Assembly: GCA_938045275.1 (NCBI GenBank)
Contig: CALIMV010000117.1
Location: 1-39,713, forward strand
Direction of reading: 5' to 3'
DNA length: 39,713 nt
Source of the DNA: an uncultured Granulosicoccaceae bacterium
GTDB taxonomy: Bacteria > Pseudomonadota > Gammaproteobacteria > Granulosicoccales > Granulosicoccaceae
This document shows, piece after piece, positions 8,637-18,344 of the stretch. The stretch's first letter is position 1. The number at the start of each line of letters is the position of its first letter. Below the pieces are notes generated by a model, which saw nothing but the letters and a program-made list of their open reading frames with translations, was not told where the DNA came from and ran no database searches. The position numbers were made by a program, and so were the translations under genes.

Positions 8637-8721
8637 GGTGTTTAGGCGTAATTAAAATATCCTGAGTCAGTATACCTGCTTGTTAGTAGTTTGATGGCCC
8701 AAGCCATTCTCGGCAAATGAT

Positions 8722-9447
8722 ATGATGCCCGGCATGACGTCACAGCAAGCGCACAAGCCAAAACTGGGCATATTGGTTTGTGGTCACAGTCCCGATAAAA
8801 TTGTCGACGCTTATGGTCGCTACAACACCTTATTTGAAAAACTACTTGGGACCGATCAATTTTCCTATCAGCCATTCTTTGTGGTGGATAACGAAATACC
8901 AGCATCAGCAAATGATGCAGACGCCTGGCTTATTAGTGGATCCCGACACGGAGCCTATGAAGACCTGCCGTGGATAAGGCCGCTGGAACAACTGGTTGTA
9001 CAAATATATACCAACCGCATACCGCTGGTGGGCATTTGCTTTGGCCATCAAATAATGGCGCAAGCACTGGGTGGTCGAGTGGTCAAGCACGACGGTGGGT
9101 GGATAGCAGGTACCGAGCAGTACGCGTTCACTATAAAAAACGAAACGGAGACGGTGTTGCTCAATGCCTGGCATCAGGACCAGGTTTTGGATCTACCACC
9201 TGATGCTCACGTCATTGGATCGTCCGAAACGTGTGCAAATGCGGCTCTCATTTACAACGACAATACGGTAAGCCTGCAGCCGCATCCGGAGTTTGAAAAC
9301 GCCTACATGAAGTTACTGTTAGCTGAGCGGGGTCATGTACTGCCGACCGAGCAACGTCAACTTGCCGAGCAGTCGCTGCAAATGGAATTGACCAATAAAC
9401 GCATTGCAAAATGGCTGGTCCAGGTTCTTTCTAAAACGACGTTTTGA
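8722..9447 (+). CDS. Class I glutamine amidotransferase domain protein
   Basis: A 241-residue stand-alone class I glutaminase of the GMP-synthase-like type. The triad is visible: nucleophile Cys106 in VGICFGHQIMAQALGG, and His188 and Glu190 in SLQPHPEFE. AWHQDQV is also typical. It releases ammonia from glutamine for a partner reaction, or hydrolyses a gamma-glutamyl compound. No synthetase partner is adjacent, so the acceptor is unknown. It is divergent from the HisD paralogue with 85 bases between the starts. ATG codons at 8722, 8725 and 8734 are all possible starts and none has a strong ribosome-binding site. Confidence 0.85.
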   Translation: MMPGMTSQQAHKPKLGILVCGHSPDKIVDAYGRYNTLFEKLLGTDQFSYQPFFVVDNEIPASANDADAWLISGSRHGAYEDLPWIRPLEQLVVQIYTNRIPLVGICFGHQIMAQALGGRVVKHDGGWIAGTEQYAFTIKNETETVLLNAWHQDQVLDLPPDAHVIGSSETCANAALIYNDNTVSLQPHPEFENAYMKLLLAERGHVLPTEQRQLAEQSLQMELTNKRIAKWLVQVLSKTTF

Positions 9448-9711
9448 AACAGATGTAAACAACGTGGTCTTGGGTCCTAAGTGGCATCAAGCGATCACCG
9501 AAATAGGTTATTATTTCGAATATGGCCCGAATTTAACTGTATTTGCGTCGATTTTCCGGTAAATTTCATGTATCGGTCGGCAAAACTACACTTGCAAACC
9601 AGTCTCGTCTCGCAAAATCTAGACAAAGTTTCGGAAATATGTTTCCGCAGAAAGACATAGACGGTACCATGCGTCAACGTTTCAGCATGCACAGCGCACA
9701 AGGTTGAATTA

Positions 9712-10221
9712 GTGATTTCAAAATCTGACTTATTTATATTGGTACTAGCTTCCGGCGCCTTAGCGGTTGGTATTTTCCGTTGGCACCAGAACACTCAGGA
9801 CGTCAACGCGATCACCATACCGGCTAGCGCAAGCAGTACAGCCAACAATACAGTCAATAATACAGTTGTAGTAGAGCCTGCTCAAAATAGCAACTTACCT
9901 GTTTTCAAGACAGCTGAGGTCAAGACAGTTGAGGTTAAAACGGCTGACGTGGCCAATACCCCAGTAAATACATCAATTCAAACCGACGCTGATGGCCAAA
10001 TTGTGGTCAAAACCTTGGCTCAGCCTGAACCGGTTGCCGGTATAGTGGTTGAAGCTGAAACCACCAATGCGGCCAACCTGGGCACACATGTAGTTGAATC
10101 TGGTGACTACCTCGGCAAAATTGCCGATCAATACGGTACCGATGTGCAGACACTCCGAAAACTGAATAATATCTCCGGCTCTATAATTCAGATTGGTCAG
10201 GAAATCCTCTACCCGCGGTAA
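9712..10221 (+). CDS. LysM-domain membrane-anchored protein
   Basis: A 169-residue protein. Residues 5-23 form one hydrophobic segment (uncleaved anchor or signal), followed by a low-complexity Ala/Thr/Val/Asn linker and a C-terminal LysM domain (about 125-168, VVESGDYLGKIADQYG to QIGQEILYP). LysM binds peptidoglycan N-acetylglucosamine, so the domain probably faces the periplasm. The start is GTG at 9712 with AAGG eight bases upstream. The linker contains three copies of a KTxE/DV repeat (66-80). No catalytic domain is present; it may be a cell-wall tether or scaffold. Confidence 0.8.
   Translation: MISKSDLFILVLASGALAVGIFRWHQNTQDVNAITIPASASSTANNTVNNTVVVEPAQNSNLPVFKTAEVKTVEVKTADVANTPVNTSIQTDADGQIVVKTLAQPEPVAGIVVEAETTNAANLGTHVVESGDYLGKIADQYGTDVQTLRKLNNISGSIIQIGQEILYPR
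9907..9951 (+). repeat. Three 15-base tandem repeats in the LysM gene linker
   Basis: Three in-frame 15-base units at 9907-9921, 9922-9936 and 9937-9951 encode KTAEV, KTVEV and KTADV. A shorter duplicated NNTV unit lies a little upstream. The copies differ at several bases, so the expansion is not very recent. Confidence 0.8.
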
Positions 10222-10325
10222 CTTTATTCTCCGAAGCATTTTTCGCACAAAGCCCTTCGGTACAGTAGATTCTGCAACCCGGATTTGGTGGTAAGCTGCC
10301 AGGCTCTTTGCATGAGAGCGTCTTC

Positions 10326-11087
10326 ATGGTAGCCAATAACAACTCGCATTTTGTCGATCTATTCAAACACAAAACCGTGGTAATAACGGGTGCCGGCAAT
10401 GGCATTGGATTGGGTGTTTTAAATAGCTTTATCGACGCAGGTGCACAGGTAATCGCGCACCTGGGTCGCAATCCTGACTACGTTAACAAAGTACCTACCG
10501 ACGTAGCATCATTCATCGGCGACTTTGGCGATCGTGAGCAGCAAGACGCTTTCTGCCAGTTTGTAAAAAGTCATACCGACAAGATCGATGTGCTTGTCAA
10601 CAATGCTGGTACCATGTTTGGCCGCTACCCCGCGCAATCACTTACTGACGAGCAATACCTCAATGTGGTTGAACTCAACCAGAGCGCCGTGGTGCGCATT
10701 ACACGCGAACTCATTCCACTGCTCGAGGCAGCGCAGCAAAGCGCCATAGTCAACACGGTGTCCATATCTGCTTCAACTGGGGGCAGCCCCGGCTCGTCGA
10801 TTTACTCTGCGTCCAAAGCGTTCATATCCACTTATACAAAGGCACTGGCCAAAGAACTGGCGCCACTGGGCATACGTGCCAATGCTGTCTCACCTGGTGT
10901 TATCGATACCGATTTTCATCAGCGCTACTCAAGCCCTGAAAAACTTGCCAAAACGGTCACGCAAATACCACTTCAACGACTTGGTAACGCCGATGACTGT
11001 GCACCGGCTTATTTATTTTTCGGATCAGCAAAACTCTCTGGCTATATTTCCGGGCAAGTGCTGGAAATTAATGGTGGGCAGTACTAG
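10326..11087 (+). CDS. Short-chain dehydrogenase/reductase (SDR)
   Basis: A 253-residue classical SDR. The cofactor motif TGAGNGIG is near residue 21, NNAG lies in the middle, and the catalytic YSASK (Tyr about 160, Lys about 164) has a Ser upstream in VSISAS. The C-terminus GQVLEINGGQY is family-typical. The ATG at 10326 is chosen; a TTG six codons upstream has no better signal. The substrate cannot be read from the sequence. It converges with the MFS gene, with only 18 bases between the stop codons. Confidence 0.88.
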   Translation: MVANNNSHFVDLFKHKTVVITGAGNGIGLGVLNSFIDAGAQVIAHLGRNPDYVNKVPTDVASFIGDFGDREQQDAFCQFVKSHTDKIDVLVNNAGTMFGRYPAQSLTDEQYLNVVELNQSAVVRITRELIPLLEAAQQSAIVNTVSISASTGGSPGSSIYSASKAFISTYTKALAKELAPLGIRANAVSPGVIDTDFHQRYSSPEKLAKTVTQIPLQRLGNADDCAPAYLFFGSAKLSGYISGQVLEINGGQY

Positions 11088-11105
11088 TGCGCCGTTTGTT
11101 GTTTA

Positions 11106-12356
11106 TTACTCTCCAGGCACACGCACACCAGGCACACGCAAAGCGTCATCATTGTCACCGGACCCATCGTTTGTGCTAAACCATAACCACAAACCGAATA
11201 CCCAATACGCTGCCGAAAATGTCACCATGATATTGAGCCAGCGGTCGCCCGAGGGCAACATTACCCCTAATGCATAGGTCAACACAACACCAAAGCCTGT
11301 TTGAATTGCACCTGATAAGCCTGCCGCTGATGAGACCAGATCGCTACGCACACTCATAGCGGCAGACATTAAATTTGGAAGACACATACCGTTGGACAAG
11401 GCAATTAAATTCATCGGTATAAACAGACTGAATGGATGTGTTGAATAAGACAAAAGCCATAAAAGGCTGACACCGAGCAGACCCGGTATTGCACCGATGG
11501 CGATCATCCGACTTACACCTAAACGTTGCGAGAAACGACCTGCTAATAAGTTGCCGGTAAGATAGCCAACCGGGACCATCGCAAACCATCGTCCAAACTC
11601 TGAGGCGCTGTACCCTCGACTTTCCATCATTACAAACGGCGCGCCTGCCAGAAACGCATAGTACAAGCCAACTGTACCGGCTAGCATAATAGTACTGGCA
11701 TTGAATGCGCGTATTTGAAGCAGGTCTTTTGATGCGTCTATTAAGGAGGTACGCTTACTGTTGGCGGTATGCGCTGAACGGGTTTCGTTCATAAACAACC
11801 AACTGAAAACACCCAGCACTGCACCAATGACACTCAATCCGGCATACATCCAACGCCAGCTAAAATTATCAGTGACAAAACCGCCTATAGCCGGGCCAAA
11901 CATCGGTGCAACCATCATTGCCACAGTCATATAACCGATCATGCTAGCCGATTTTTCCTGGCCATAAACATCACGAACTACAGCCCTTGGTAAAAATGAA
12001 CAGGATGCCGCAAAAAACCCCTGAACAAACCGGGCAGCCAATAGACTCTCAATATTTGGCGCAACAGCGCATAAAGCGCCACCAATTGAAAAACCAAATA
12101 GACTCAACAGCATGACGGGCCGACGTCCAAATCGATCGGCGGCATTACCAAGTAATATTTGACCAAATAACAAAGCCAGTAAAAACACGCTGAGCACGAG
12201 TTGCGCCGACCCATAACTGGTTTGAAGCTCGGCCATAACAGCCGTATTGGCAGGCAGTACACCGTTTAAGACAATGGGACCAATCGCAGAAATGGTCACT
12301 AACAACCAAACGGGAGGCAGTGTTATCTTCGCCGCTTCTTTTTCTGAACGGTTCAA
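11106..12356 (-). CDS. MFS drug-efflux transporter, Bcr/CflA type
   Basis: A 416-residue protein with about 12 hydrophobic segments. Motif A is GNAADRFGRRPVMLLS after TM2, and ARFVQGFFAASCSFLPRAVVRD is typical of the Bcr/CflA subgroup of proton-driven exporters. The start is a TTG whose TTGA overlaps the stop of the upstream CitE-like gene. GGAG lies directly against the TTG, so initiation probably depends on translational coupling. The extreme C-terminus contains a short duplicated RVPG sequence. It may export a product related to the lyase reaction, but the substrate is unknown. Confidence 0.88.
   Translation of the reverse strand: MNRSEKEAAKITLPPVWLLVTISAIGPIVLNGVLPANTAVMAELQTSYGSAQLVLSVFLLALLFGQILLGNAADRFGRRPVMLLSLFGFSIGGALCAVAPNIESLLAARFVQGFFAASCSFLPRAVVRDVYGQEKSASMIGYMTVAMMVAPMFGPAIGGFVTDNFSWRWMYAGLSVIGAVLGVFSWLFMNETRSAHTANSKRTSLIDASKDLLQIRAFNASTIMLAGTVGLYYAFLAGAPFVMMESRGYSASEFGRWFAMVPVGYLTGNLLAGRFSQRLGVSRMIAIGAIPGLLGVSLLWLLSYSTHPFSLFIPMNLIALSNGMCLPNLMSAAMSVRSDLVSSAAGLSGAIQTGFGVVLTYALGVMLPSGDRWLNIMVTFSAAYWVFGLWLWFSTNDGSGDNDDALRVPGVRVPGE
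11113..11140. repeat. Direct 13-base repeat at the 3' end of the MFS gene
   Basis: CCAGGCACACGCA occurs at 11113-11125 and again at 11128-11140, a 15-base period that encodes the duplicated RVPG near the C-terminus. It is probably a small slippage duplication. Confidence 0.75.
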
Positions 12357-13228
12357 CTCCGTCCTTTAATGCGCGCCGCAATGTTTAGGGTTTTATAAGC
12401 CATATCAAGGTGTAGTCGCTCCACCATGCGACCATCAATTTGAAGCACACCTACCTCAGGGTCTGCAGCGTTTGCAAATGCATCGACCACTTTTTGCGCT
12501 TGGTTAATATCATCAGCGGTTGGGGAATACGCTTGATTGGCGATGTCAATTTGACTGGGATGAATAAGCGTTTTGCCACTCATACCCATTGATGCACCCT
12601 GCGCACACTCAACACTAAAACCATCAAGGTCGGCAAAGTCGTTATAAACGCCGTCCAGAATAGTTAAGTGATAAGCTTTTGCGGCAGCTAACAAGGTCAT
12701 AAGCCAGGGTATAAGTAAACTTCTATCCGATGTGACACGCATATCAGCTTCTCGGGCAAGATCGTTGTTTCCGATGCACACTGTTTCAAATCGATGGCAT
12801 TGCTCACTGCTTTGCGCAATGCTCGCAGCATTGACCACCGCCTGTAGCGTCTCGAGCATGGCCCATATTTTTACCTGCCCAGATTGGTCTACCTGGTCGA
12901 GTAGTGCCTGAACGTGTTGAATGGTTTGCGCAGACTCTACTTTCGGTAACAGCACAGCATCGGGTTTAACTTGCCGCAACAACGCGAAATCTGCTTCGAA
13001 CCATTCAGACGACACATTGTTTAGACGTAAAACACGCAACCTGTAACCATAGTCATTGTGCATCAGTGCGTCGATCGCATTCTGTCGAGCTTGCGGCTTT
13101 GCCTCAGCTGCAACGGAGTCTTCCAGATCAATCACAATGGCATCTGCGCTGAGCCCCGGCCCTTTGGCCAGCGCGCGCGTGTTTACTGCCGGCATGTATA
13201 ACGCGGTTCGACAAATTGAGGAGTTCAT
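12353..13228 (-). CDS. CitE-like CoA ester lyase (HpcH/HpaI family)
   Basis: A 291-residue TIM-barrel protein. It has RTALYMPAVNTRALAKG and the metal-binding IVIDLEDSVA at the N-terminus, VLLPKVESA, WAMLETLQAVVNA, the IGNNDLARE segment and GMSGKTLIHPSQIDIAN at the C-terminus. This is the CitE/malyl-CoA/citramalyl-CoA lyase group, which cleaves or hydrolyses 2-hydroxyacyl-CoA esters. No citD or citF subunits accompany it, so it is a stand-alone CitE-like enzyme and not part of citrate lyase. The downstream MFS gene overlaps its stop codon. The exact substrate is unresolved. Confidence 0.85.
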   Translation of the reverse strand: MNSSICRTALYMPAVNTRALAKGPGLSADAIVIDLEDSVAAEAKPQARQNAIDALMHNDYGYRLRVLRLNNVSSEWFEADFALLRQVKPDAVLLPKVESAQTIQHVQALLDQVDQSGQVKIWAMLETLQAVVNAASIAQSSEQCHRFETVCIGNNDLAREADMRVTSDRSLLIPWLMTLLAAAKAYHLTILDGVYNDFADLDGFSVECAQGASMGMSGKTLIHPSQIDIANQAYSPTADDINQAQKVVDAFANAADPEVGVLQIDGRMVERLHLDMAYKTLNIAARIKGRS

Positions 13229-13328
13229 TTTAAATCGCTTGTTCTCTGTTCGTAACAGGTAATCACGGTACCACCTTATGCAGCGCGATTAGATTAACGT
13301 AGAATAGCGCTTTTGCTTGGGGTTAGTA

Positions 13329-14618
13329 ATGCATATTCTATTAATCGGCAACGGCGGCCGCGAACATGCAATCGCGTGGAAACTTGCACAATCCCCACTC
13401 GTTACCAGAATCAGCGTCGCTCCAGGCAGTGCCGGTATTGCTGAAGAGCCGCTGGTAGAGCGAGTCGCACTCGACATCAGTGACCATGCCGGATTATGCA
13501 ATTACGCCATTGAGCACGATGTGCACTTAACCATTGTCGGTCCTGAAGTACCCCTGGTGGCTGGCATCGTTGATTTTTTTAACAACGCATCGCAACGCAT
13601 TATCGGTCCAACTGCAGCAGCTGCACAGCTAGAAGGCAGTAAAGCCTACGCGAAAGAGTTTATGCGTCGACATGCCATTCCTACTGCAAGGTATGCAACG
13701 TTTACTGACGCAGAACAGGCGCATGCGTACCTGCAAGAGCAAAGCGCCCCGATTGTTATAAAAGCCGATGGTCTGGCCGCCGGTAAGGGTGTTGTCGTTG
13801 CGCAGTCTATGGCGCAAGCACACGCCGCTGTGGATGCAATGCTTGCCGACCAGGCATTCGGCACCGCCGGCTCAACGGTGGTCATCGAAGAGTTCCTGGT
13901 TGGCGAAGAAGCGAGCTTTATCGCACTGGTCGATGGCAAGCACTGTTTGCCTTTCGCTACCAGCCAGGATCATAAAGCGCGTGACGAAGGTGATCTGGGG
14001 CCTAATACTGGCGGTATGGGCGCATACTCGCCAGCGCCTGTAGTAACGAATGAAGTACAAGAACACATCATGCGCGATGTAGTAAAACCTTCAGTGGCCG
14101 GCTTAATCAAAGACGGCACACCGTTCAAAGGATTTTTATATGTTGGGCTAATGATTAGTGACAAGGGAAAAGCACGCGTTGTCGAATACAACGTACGTCT
14201 TGGCGACCCTGAAACACAACCTTTGCTAATGCGGTTGGAAAGCGATTTACTTACGCTACTGGATGCAGCCACCGATGGCACACTTGATACGGTGCAAGCA
14301 ATCTGGAATGACCAATCAGCGCTGGGCATTGTACTGGCAGCCGGCGACTATCCCAGTAGTGGTTCAAATGGGGAGGCCATTAGCGGTATTGGTAAAGCTG
14401 AGCAGTTGGACTGCAAGGTTTTTCATGCCGGAACTGATCTGGTGAAAGATCAGTACGTAACCAACGGTGGCCGCATTGTGTGCGTAAGCGCGCTGGGCAA
14501 TGATATCACCGAAGCAAAACAAAGCGCAGACAACGGAGCTGCACAAATCAGCTTTGCAGGAATGCACTACCGTCGCGATATAGGCTACCGAGCATTGGCA
14601 AGGCTTAAAAGCGACTAG
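13329..14618 (+). CDS. purD: Phosphoribosylamine-glycine ligase
   Basis: A 429-residue GAR synthetase of normal length. It opens with [23 protein letters not shown] and has the ATP-grasp segments [40 protein letters not shown] and [15 protein letters not shown]. It catalyses the second step of purine synthesis. The ATG at 13329 is preceded by GGGG, better than a TTG at 13317. It is not next to purH here. The stop codons of purD and convergent rho share the palindrome CTAG (4-base overlap). Confidence 0.96.
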   Translation: MHILLIGNGGREHAIAWKLAQSPLVTRISVAPGSAGIAEEPLVERVALDISDHAGLCNYAIEHDVHLTIVGPEVPLVAGIVDFFNNASQRIIGPTAAAAQLEGSKAYAKEFMRRHAIPTARYATFTDAEQAHAYLQEQSAPIVIKADGLAAGKGVVVAQSMAQAHAAVDAMLADQAFGTAGSTVVIEEFLVGEEASFIALVDGKHCLPFATSQDHKARDEGDLGPNTGGMGAYSPAPVVTNEVQEHIMRDVVKPSVAGLIKDGTPFKGFLYVGLMISDKGKARVVEYNVRLGDPETQPLLMRLESDLLTLLDAATDGTLDTVQAIWNDQSALGIVLAAGDYPSSGSNGEAISGIGKAEQLDCKVFHAGTDLVKDQYVTNGGRIVCVSALGNDITEAKQSADNGAAQISFAGMHYRRDIGYRALARLKSD

Positions 14619-15871
14619 CGCTTCATTGCATCAAAAAATTCGTTATTGGTCTTGGTTTGTTGTAAGCGCCCGAGCATAAATTCTACCGCTTCGATCTCAT
14701 CCATAGCGTGAATAAATTTGCGCAATATCCACACTTTTTGCAACTCTTCCTGATCCATCATCAATTCTTCACGTCGCGTACCGGATTTGTTGATATTGAT
14801 CGCTGGGAACACGCGTTTTTCGGCAATGCGTCTATCAAGCTGCAATTCCATGTTACCTGTGCCCTTAAACTCTTCGTAGATGACTTCGTCCATTTTGGAC
14901 CCGGTATCAACCAGGGCCGTAGCAATGATAGTCAGGCTGCCACCTTCTTCGATGTTGCGCGCAGCGCCAAAAAAGCGTTTGGGTCGGTGTAAAGCATTGG
15001 CATCTACACCACCGGTAAGAACCTTACCAGAGGAAGGAACAACCGTATTGTATGCTCGTGCCAGTCGAGTAATTGAGTCGAGCAGGATGACAACATCTTT
15101 CTTATGCTCGACAAGCCTCTTGGCTTTTTCAATGACCATTTCTGCCACTTGTACATGTCGGCTTGCAGGTTCATCAAAGGTACTGGAAATAACTTCCCCT
15201 TGTACCATGCGCTCCATCTCGGTAACTTCTTCTGGTCGTTCATCGATCAGTAATACAATCAGAAAACATTCCGGATGATTCGCAGCAATGCTTTGCGCTA
15301 CGTTCTGTAGCATCAGTGTTTTACCGGCCTTTGGCGGCGACACCAGCAATCCACGTTGGCCTTTACCTATGGGTGCAGCGATATCAATGATACGAGCCGT
15401 TATGTCCTCAGTACTGCCATTACCGCGCTCCATGTTCATGCGTTCGTTCGCATGCAAGGGTGTCAGGTTTTCAAAAAGTACTTTATTTTTAGCTTGCTCT
15501 GGCGGACCAAAGTTTATTTCATCAACTTTAAGCAGCGCAAAATAGCGCTCGCCTTCTTTAGGTGGCCTGATTTTTCCGAAAATAGTATCGCCCGTTCTCA
15601 GCGAAAACCGTCTTATCTGACTTGGAGAAACGTAGATATCGTCCGGACCTGCCAGGTAAGAGCTATCCGCCGATCGCAAAAAGCCAAAGCCGTCTTGCAA
15701 AATCTCAAGTACGCCCCCTCCAAAAATATTCTCACCCTTTTTGGAGTGCGCTTTCAGAATTGAAAAGATCATGTCTTGCTTTCGCTGGCGAGCAACGTTA
15801 TCAACGCCAATCGACTGCGCAAGTTCTATCAGTTCAGTCGGGTTTTTCTTTTTTAGGTCGGTAAGATTCAT
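14615..15871 (-). CDS. rho: Transcription termination factor Rho
   Basis: A 418-residue Rho with the N-terminal Rho-N helix bundle, the cold-shock-like RNA-binding domain ([22 protein letters not shown]), P-loop SPPKAGKT (178-185, Lys184 as in E. coli), [16 protein letters not shown] (Walker B) and the Q/R-loop region. It is a hexameric RNA-dependent ATPase that ends transcription. The order rho-trxA with divergent rhlB is the same as in E. coli. A leader of more than 600 bases separates it from trxA, which suits autoregulation. Confidence 0.98.
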   Translation of the reverse strand: MNLTDLKKKNPTELIELAQSIGVDNVARQRKQDMIFSILKAHSKKGENIFGGGVLEILQDGFGFLRSADSSYLAGPDDIYVSPSQIRRFSLRTGDTIFGKIRPPKEGERYFALLKVDEINFGPPEQAKNKVLFENLTPLHANERMNMERGNGSTEDITARIIDIAAPIGKGQRGLLVSPPKAGKTLMLQNVAQSIAANHPECFLIVLLIDERPEEVTEMERMVQGEVISSTFDEPASRHVQVAEMVIEKAKRLVEHKKDVVILLDSITRLARAYNTVVPSSGKVLTGGVDANALHRPKRFFGAARNIEEGGSLTIIATALVDTGSKMDEVIYEEFKGTGNMELQLDRRIAEKRVFPAININKSGTRREELMMDQEELQKVWILRKFIHAMDEIEAVEFMLGRLQQTKTNNEFFDAMKR

Positions 15872-15910
15872 ACGGGTGATGTGGATATTTTAAGACGGAA
15901 GTCGAGAAAG

Positions 15911-16000
15911 TTAGGAATGTTCCTGGTCGAAAGAAGAAGATGTCGCCTTACTGAAAAAGCAGTCTGTTCGAGACGAGATTTCAGATCGTGGCAAGACCAT
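15911..16000 (-). CDS. Possible rho leader peptide ORF
   Basis: An ATG at 16000 opens a 29-codon frame ending at TAA 15911-15913, 39 bases before the rho start. The product starts MVLPRSEISSR and is rich in Ser. E. coli rho is also preceded by a short leader ORF (rhoL), and an RSE-IS segment looks similar as I remember it. No good ribosome-binding site is visible, so translation is uncertain. Confidence 0.3.
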   Translation of the reverse strand: MVLPRSEISSRTDCFFSKATSSSFDQEHS

Positions 16001-16404
16001 TCAATTAATGATTAAACAGGTTGATTGAATAATTTGGTTAAAAAATACGTTAGTTTTTTTTTGTTGCGTCTGTCTTATCAAACAATAAGTACGGCAAAGG
16101 TCTAATAAGTGTACGAAGCAAAAGTTGATTTCAAACGCGATGATTAGGTTATTTTTGCAACGCACACTGCCGAGGGGACGGGTTCTTGCGTTGCTGGACA
16201 AAATGGAAGTTAGCACGACATGATGGCAACGTCCAGTACTAAATGAACAATAAAATGACCTGGCACTTGAAAGTCATGGGTGAAACCAAGCAAATTTGTG
16301 ACCATTGACGCAGCAATATAATGCTTACACACTGCTCAATCGGTAGCATTTAATCGAAAATACTTATCTAAATAATTGTATTTACTATACTTAGTTAAAA
16401 CGTG

Positions 16405-16469
16405 ACTCGTCAGTCCAACTAACAGCTGGCGTTTTGAACTACCGCTTCAAATAGACTGGACTGACGAGT
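16405..16469 (-). terminator. Perfect 13-base inverted repeat downstream of trxA
   Basis: ACTCGTCAGTCCA at 16405-16417 and its exact complement at 16457-16469 are separated by 39 bases, beginning about 36 bases after the trxA stop. The position suits a terminator or an attenuator that limits read-through from trxA into rho. There is no U-tract, and the long loop is unusual for a simple intrinsic terminator. Confidence 0.4.
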
Positions 16470-16505
16470 TTGCATAATAGTAAGCTGGAACGCTAAATTA
16501 GCCGC

Positions 16506-16832
16506 TTAAGAATTCTGATCAAGAAATTCAGTTAATTGAGACTTTGACATAGCACCAAGTTTGGTTGCTTCCACAGTCCCATTCTTGAAAATCATTAGCG
16601 TAGGGATTTGCCGAATACCGTATTTAGGAGGAGTATTTGGGTTTTCATCCATATTCATTTTTACAATTTTAACTTTTCCAACATATTCCGGAGCAAGATC
16701 ATCCAGAACAGGTGCAATCGCTTTACACGGCCCGCACCACTCTGCCCAGTAATCAACCAGTACAGGGGTTTCAGATTTCAGTACTTCTTCTTCAAAGTTG
16801 GCATCGGTAATCGCGGTAATATGTTCGTTCAT
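16506..16832 (-). CDS. trxA: Thioredoxin 1
   Basis: A 108-residue thioredoxin with the active site WCGPC (Cys33 and Cys36), Asp27 in LVDYWAEW, and the conserved cis-Pro segment [13 protein letters not shown]. It is the cytoplasmic disulfide reductase for ribonucleotide reductase, PAPS reductase and other partners. GAGGT lies five bases upstream of the ATG. It is divergent from rhlB and upstream of rho, the conserved gammaproteobacterial arrangement. Confidence 0.97.
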   Translation of the reverse strand: MNEHITAITDANFEEEVLKSETPVLVDYWAEWCGPCKAIAPVLDDLAPEYVGKVKIVKMNMDENPNTPPKYGIRQIPTLMIFKNGTVEATKLGAMSKSQLTEFLDQNS

Positions 16833-16964
16833 AATGCACCTCTATTTGCTAATTGGTTAACGTTCATTGTTCTAATTGGCCGAGATCTAATTGAATTAGA
16901 TCAATGTTGCCTAATAACTCACTTCAATTGAGACAGCTAAATTGTACTCACATTATCAATACTC

Positions 16965-18344
16965 ATGATATCGAACTCGTACCCCACACCCGCCTTTAGC
17001 GAGCTCAACCTGCCAGAACCGTTACTAAGAGCGACTGACCAGCTGGGCTTTGATCGCTGCACCGAAATACAAGCACTATCGCTGCCGATTATCGACGGTG
17101 GCCAGGACATCGCTGCTCAGGCCCAAACCGGCACCGGCAAAACCGCTGCATTCCTGCTTGGCGCGTTCGCCCGCCTGCTAGACAACGATGGAGGCCAGCG
17201 CAATAAAAATCAACCTCGAATGCTCGTCATTGCACCAACCCGTGAACTGGCAATACAAATCGGTAAAGATGCACAAAACCTCGCTCAATTCACCGATCTG
17301 AGCACAACTACCGTTTACGGTGGCATTGACTATGAAAAACAAAGAAAACAATTAGCCGAGGGAGTTGATGTTTTAATCGGCACACCTGGTCGCTTGATCG
17401 ACTATTTTAAACAAAATGTGTTTAATCTGAAGAAGCTTGAAATTTGCGTACTCGATGAAGCAGACCGCATGTTTGATCTGGGATTTATAGCCGATATTCG
17501 ATATTTACTCAGACGTATGCCCGAACCCGAACAACGCATGAGCATGCTGTTTTCCGCAACCCTGTCGCATCGTGTGATGGAGTTGGCCTATGAGCATATG
17601 AACAACCCAACCCCTGTTAAAACCGATACAACCGGCGTCACAGCTGATGGGGTAAACCAGCAACTATTCCAGCCAGCTACCGACGAAAAAATTTCCTTGC
17701 TACTCGGGCTTATGCAACAAATGACTCCCCCGAGATCAATCATTTTCGTCAATACCAAACGCGCCGCCGAGTATGTAGAGGGCTACTTGTTGGGCAACGA
17801 TATAAAATGCGGCACACTCTCGGGCGATGTTCGACAAAACAAAAGACAACGAATTCTCAATGATTTTACCACCGGAAAATTGCCGGTGTTAATCGCCACT
17901 GACGTTGCAGCGAGAGGCCTGCACATCGACGATGTATCACACGTATTCAATTACGATTTACCCCAACAGGCTGAAGATTATGTGCATCGCATCGGTCGTA
18001 CTGCACGAGCTGGCACACACGGTGAAGCCGTTAGCTTTGCCTGTGAGGAATACTCTTTTTCATTGCCTGAAATTCAGGAATATATCGGTAAGCCAATCCC
18101 GCTGGCTCACATAACAGGAGATTTGCTGGTTACACCCAAGAAGGCCAAACGCATCGAACGCGACCGCGTGTCTTCGTATAAGGCGGGTGGAAAGCCGGGG
18201 GCGAAACGCTCCGGTAAGCGCCGCAGTGGCAGCGGTTCAGGCCAAGTTCGACCTGATGGCAATAGCACTAAAGACTCAACCACAAAAAAAACGTCAAAAT
18301 CACGTCGTCGGCGCCCAAAAAGACCAACTGACACACCTAAATAG
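16965..18344 (+). CDS. rhlB: DEAD-box ATP-dependent RNA helicase RhlB
   Basis: A 459-residue DEAD-box helicase. It has the Q motif near residue 35, motif I AQTGTGKT (53-60), PTRELA, DEAD (164-167), SAT (197-199), the ATDVAARGLH segment and HRIGRTARAG. The last 60 residues are a very basic Ser/Gly/Lys/Arg tail, a likely RNA-binding extension. In enterobacteria RhlB works in the RNA degradosome with RNase E. The RhlB assignment rests on the trxA-rho neighbourhood as well as the N-terminal sequence; RhlE is the alternative by sequence alone. Confidence 0.92.
   Translation: MISNSYPTPAFSELNLPEPLLRATDQLGFDRCTEIQALSLPIIDGGQDIAAQAQTGTGKTAAFLLGAFARLLDNDGGQRNKNQPRMLVIAPTRELAIQIGKDAQNLAQFTDLSTTTVYGGIDYEKQRKQLAEGVDVLIGTPGRLIDYFKQNVFNLKKLEICVLDEADRMFDLGFIADIRYLLRRMPEPEQRMSMLFSATLSHRVMELAYEHMNNPTPVKTDTTGVTADGVNQQLFQPATDEKISLLLGLMQQMTPPRSIIFVNTKRAAEYVEGYLLGNDIKCGTLSGDVRQNKRQRILNDFTTGKLPVLIATDVAARGLHIDDVSHVFNYDLPQQAEDYVHRIGRTARAGTHGEAVSFACEEYSFSLPEIQEYIGKPIPLAHITGDLLVTPKKAKRIERDRVSSYKAGGKPGAKRSGKRRSGSGSGQVRPDGNSTKDSTTKKTSKSRRRRPKRPTDTPK

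Larger units (their letters stand above)
15872..16505 (-). promoter_or_regulatory. Long rho leader/intergenic region
   Basis: There are 634 bases between trxA and rho. It holds the possible leader ORF (15911-16000), a run of nine A on the minus strand (16054-16062), an inverted repeat GCAACGC/GCGTTGC (16157-16163 and 16188-16194) with an inner CCG/CGG pairing, and the 13-base inverted repeat after trxA. No larger gene is visible. Long rho leaders in enterobacteria are sites of Rho-dependent autoregulation, and the same role is inferred here. Confidence 0.45.
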
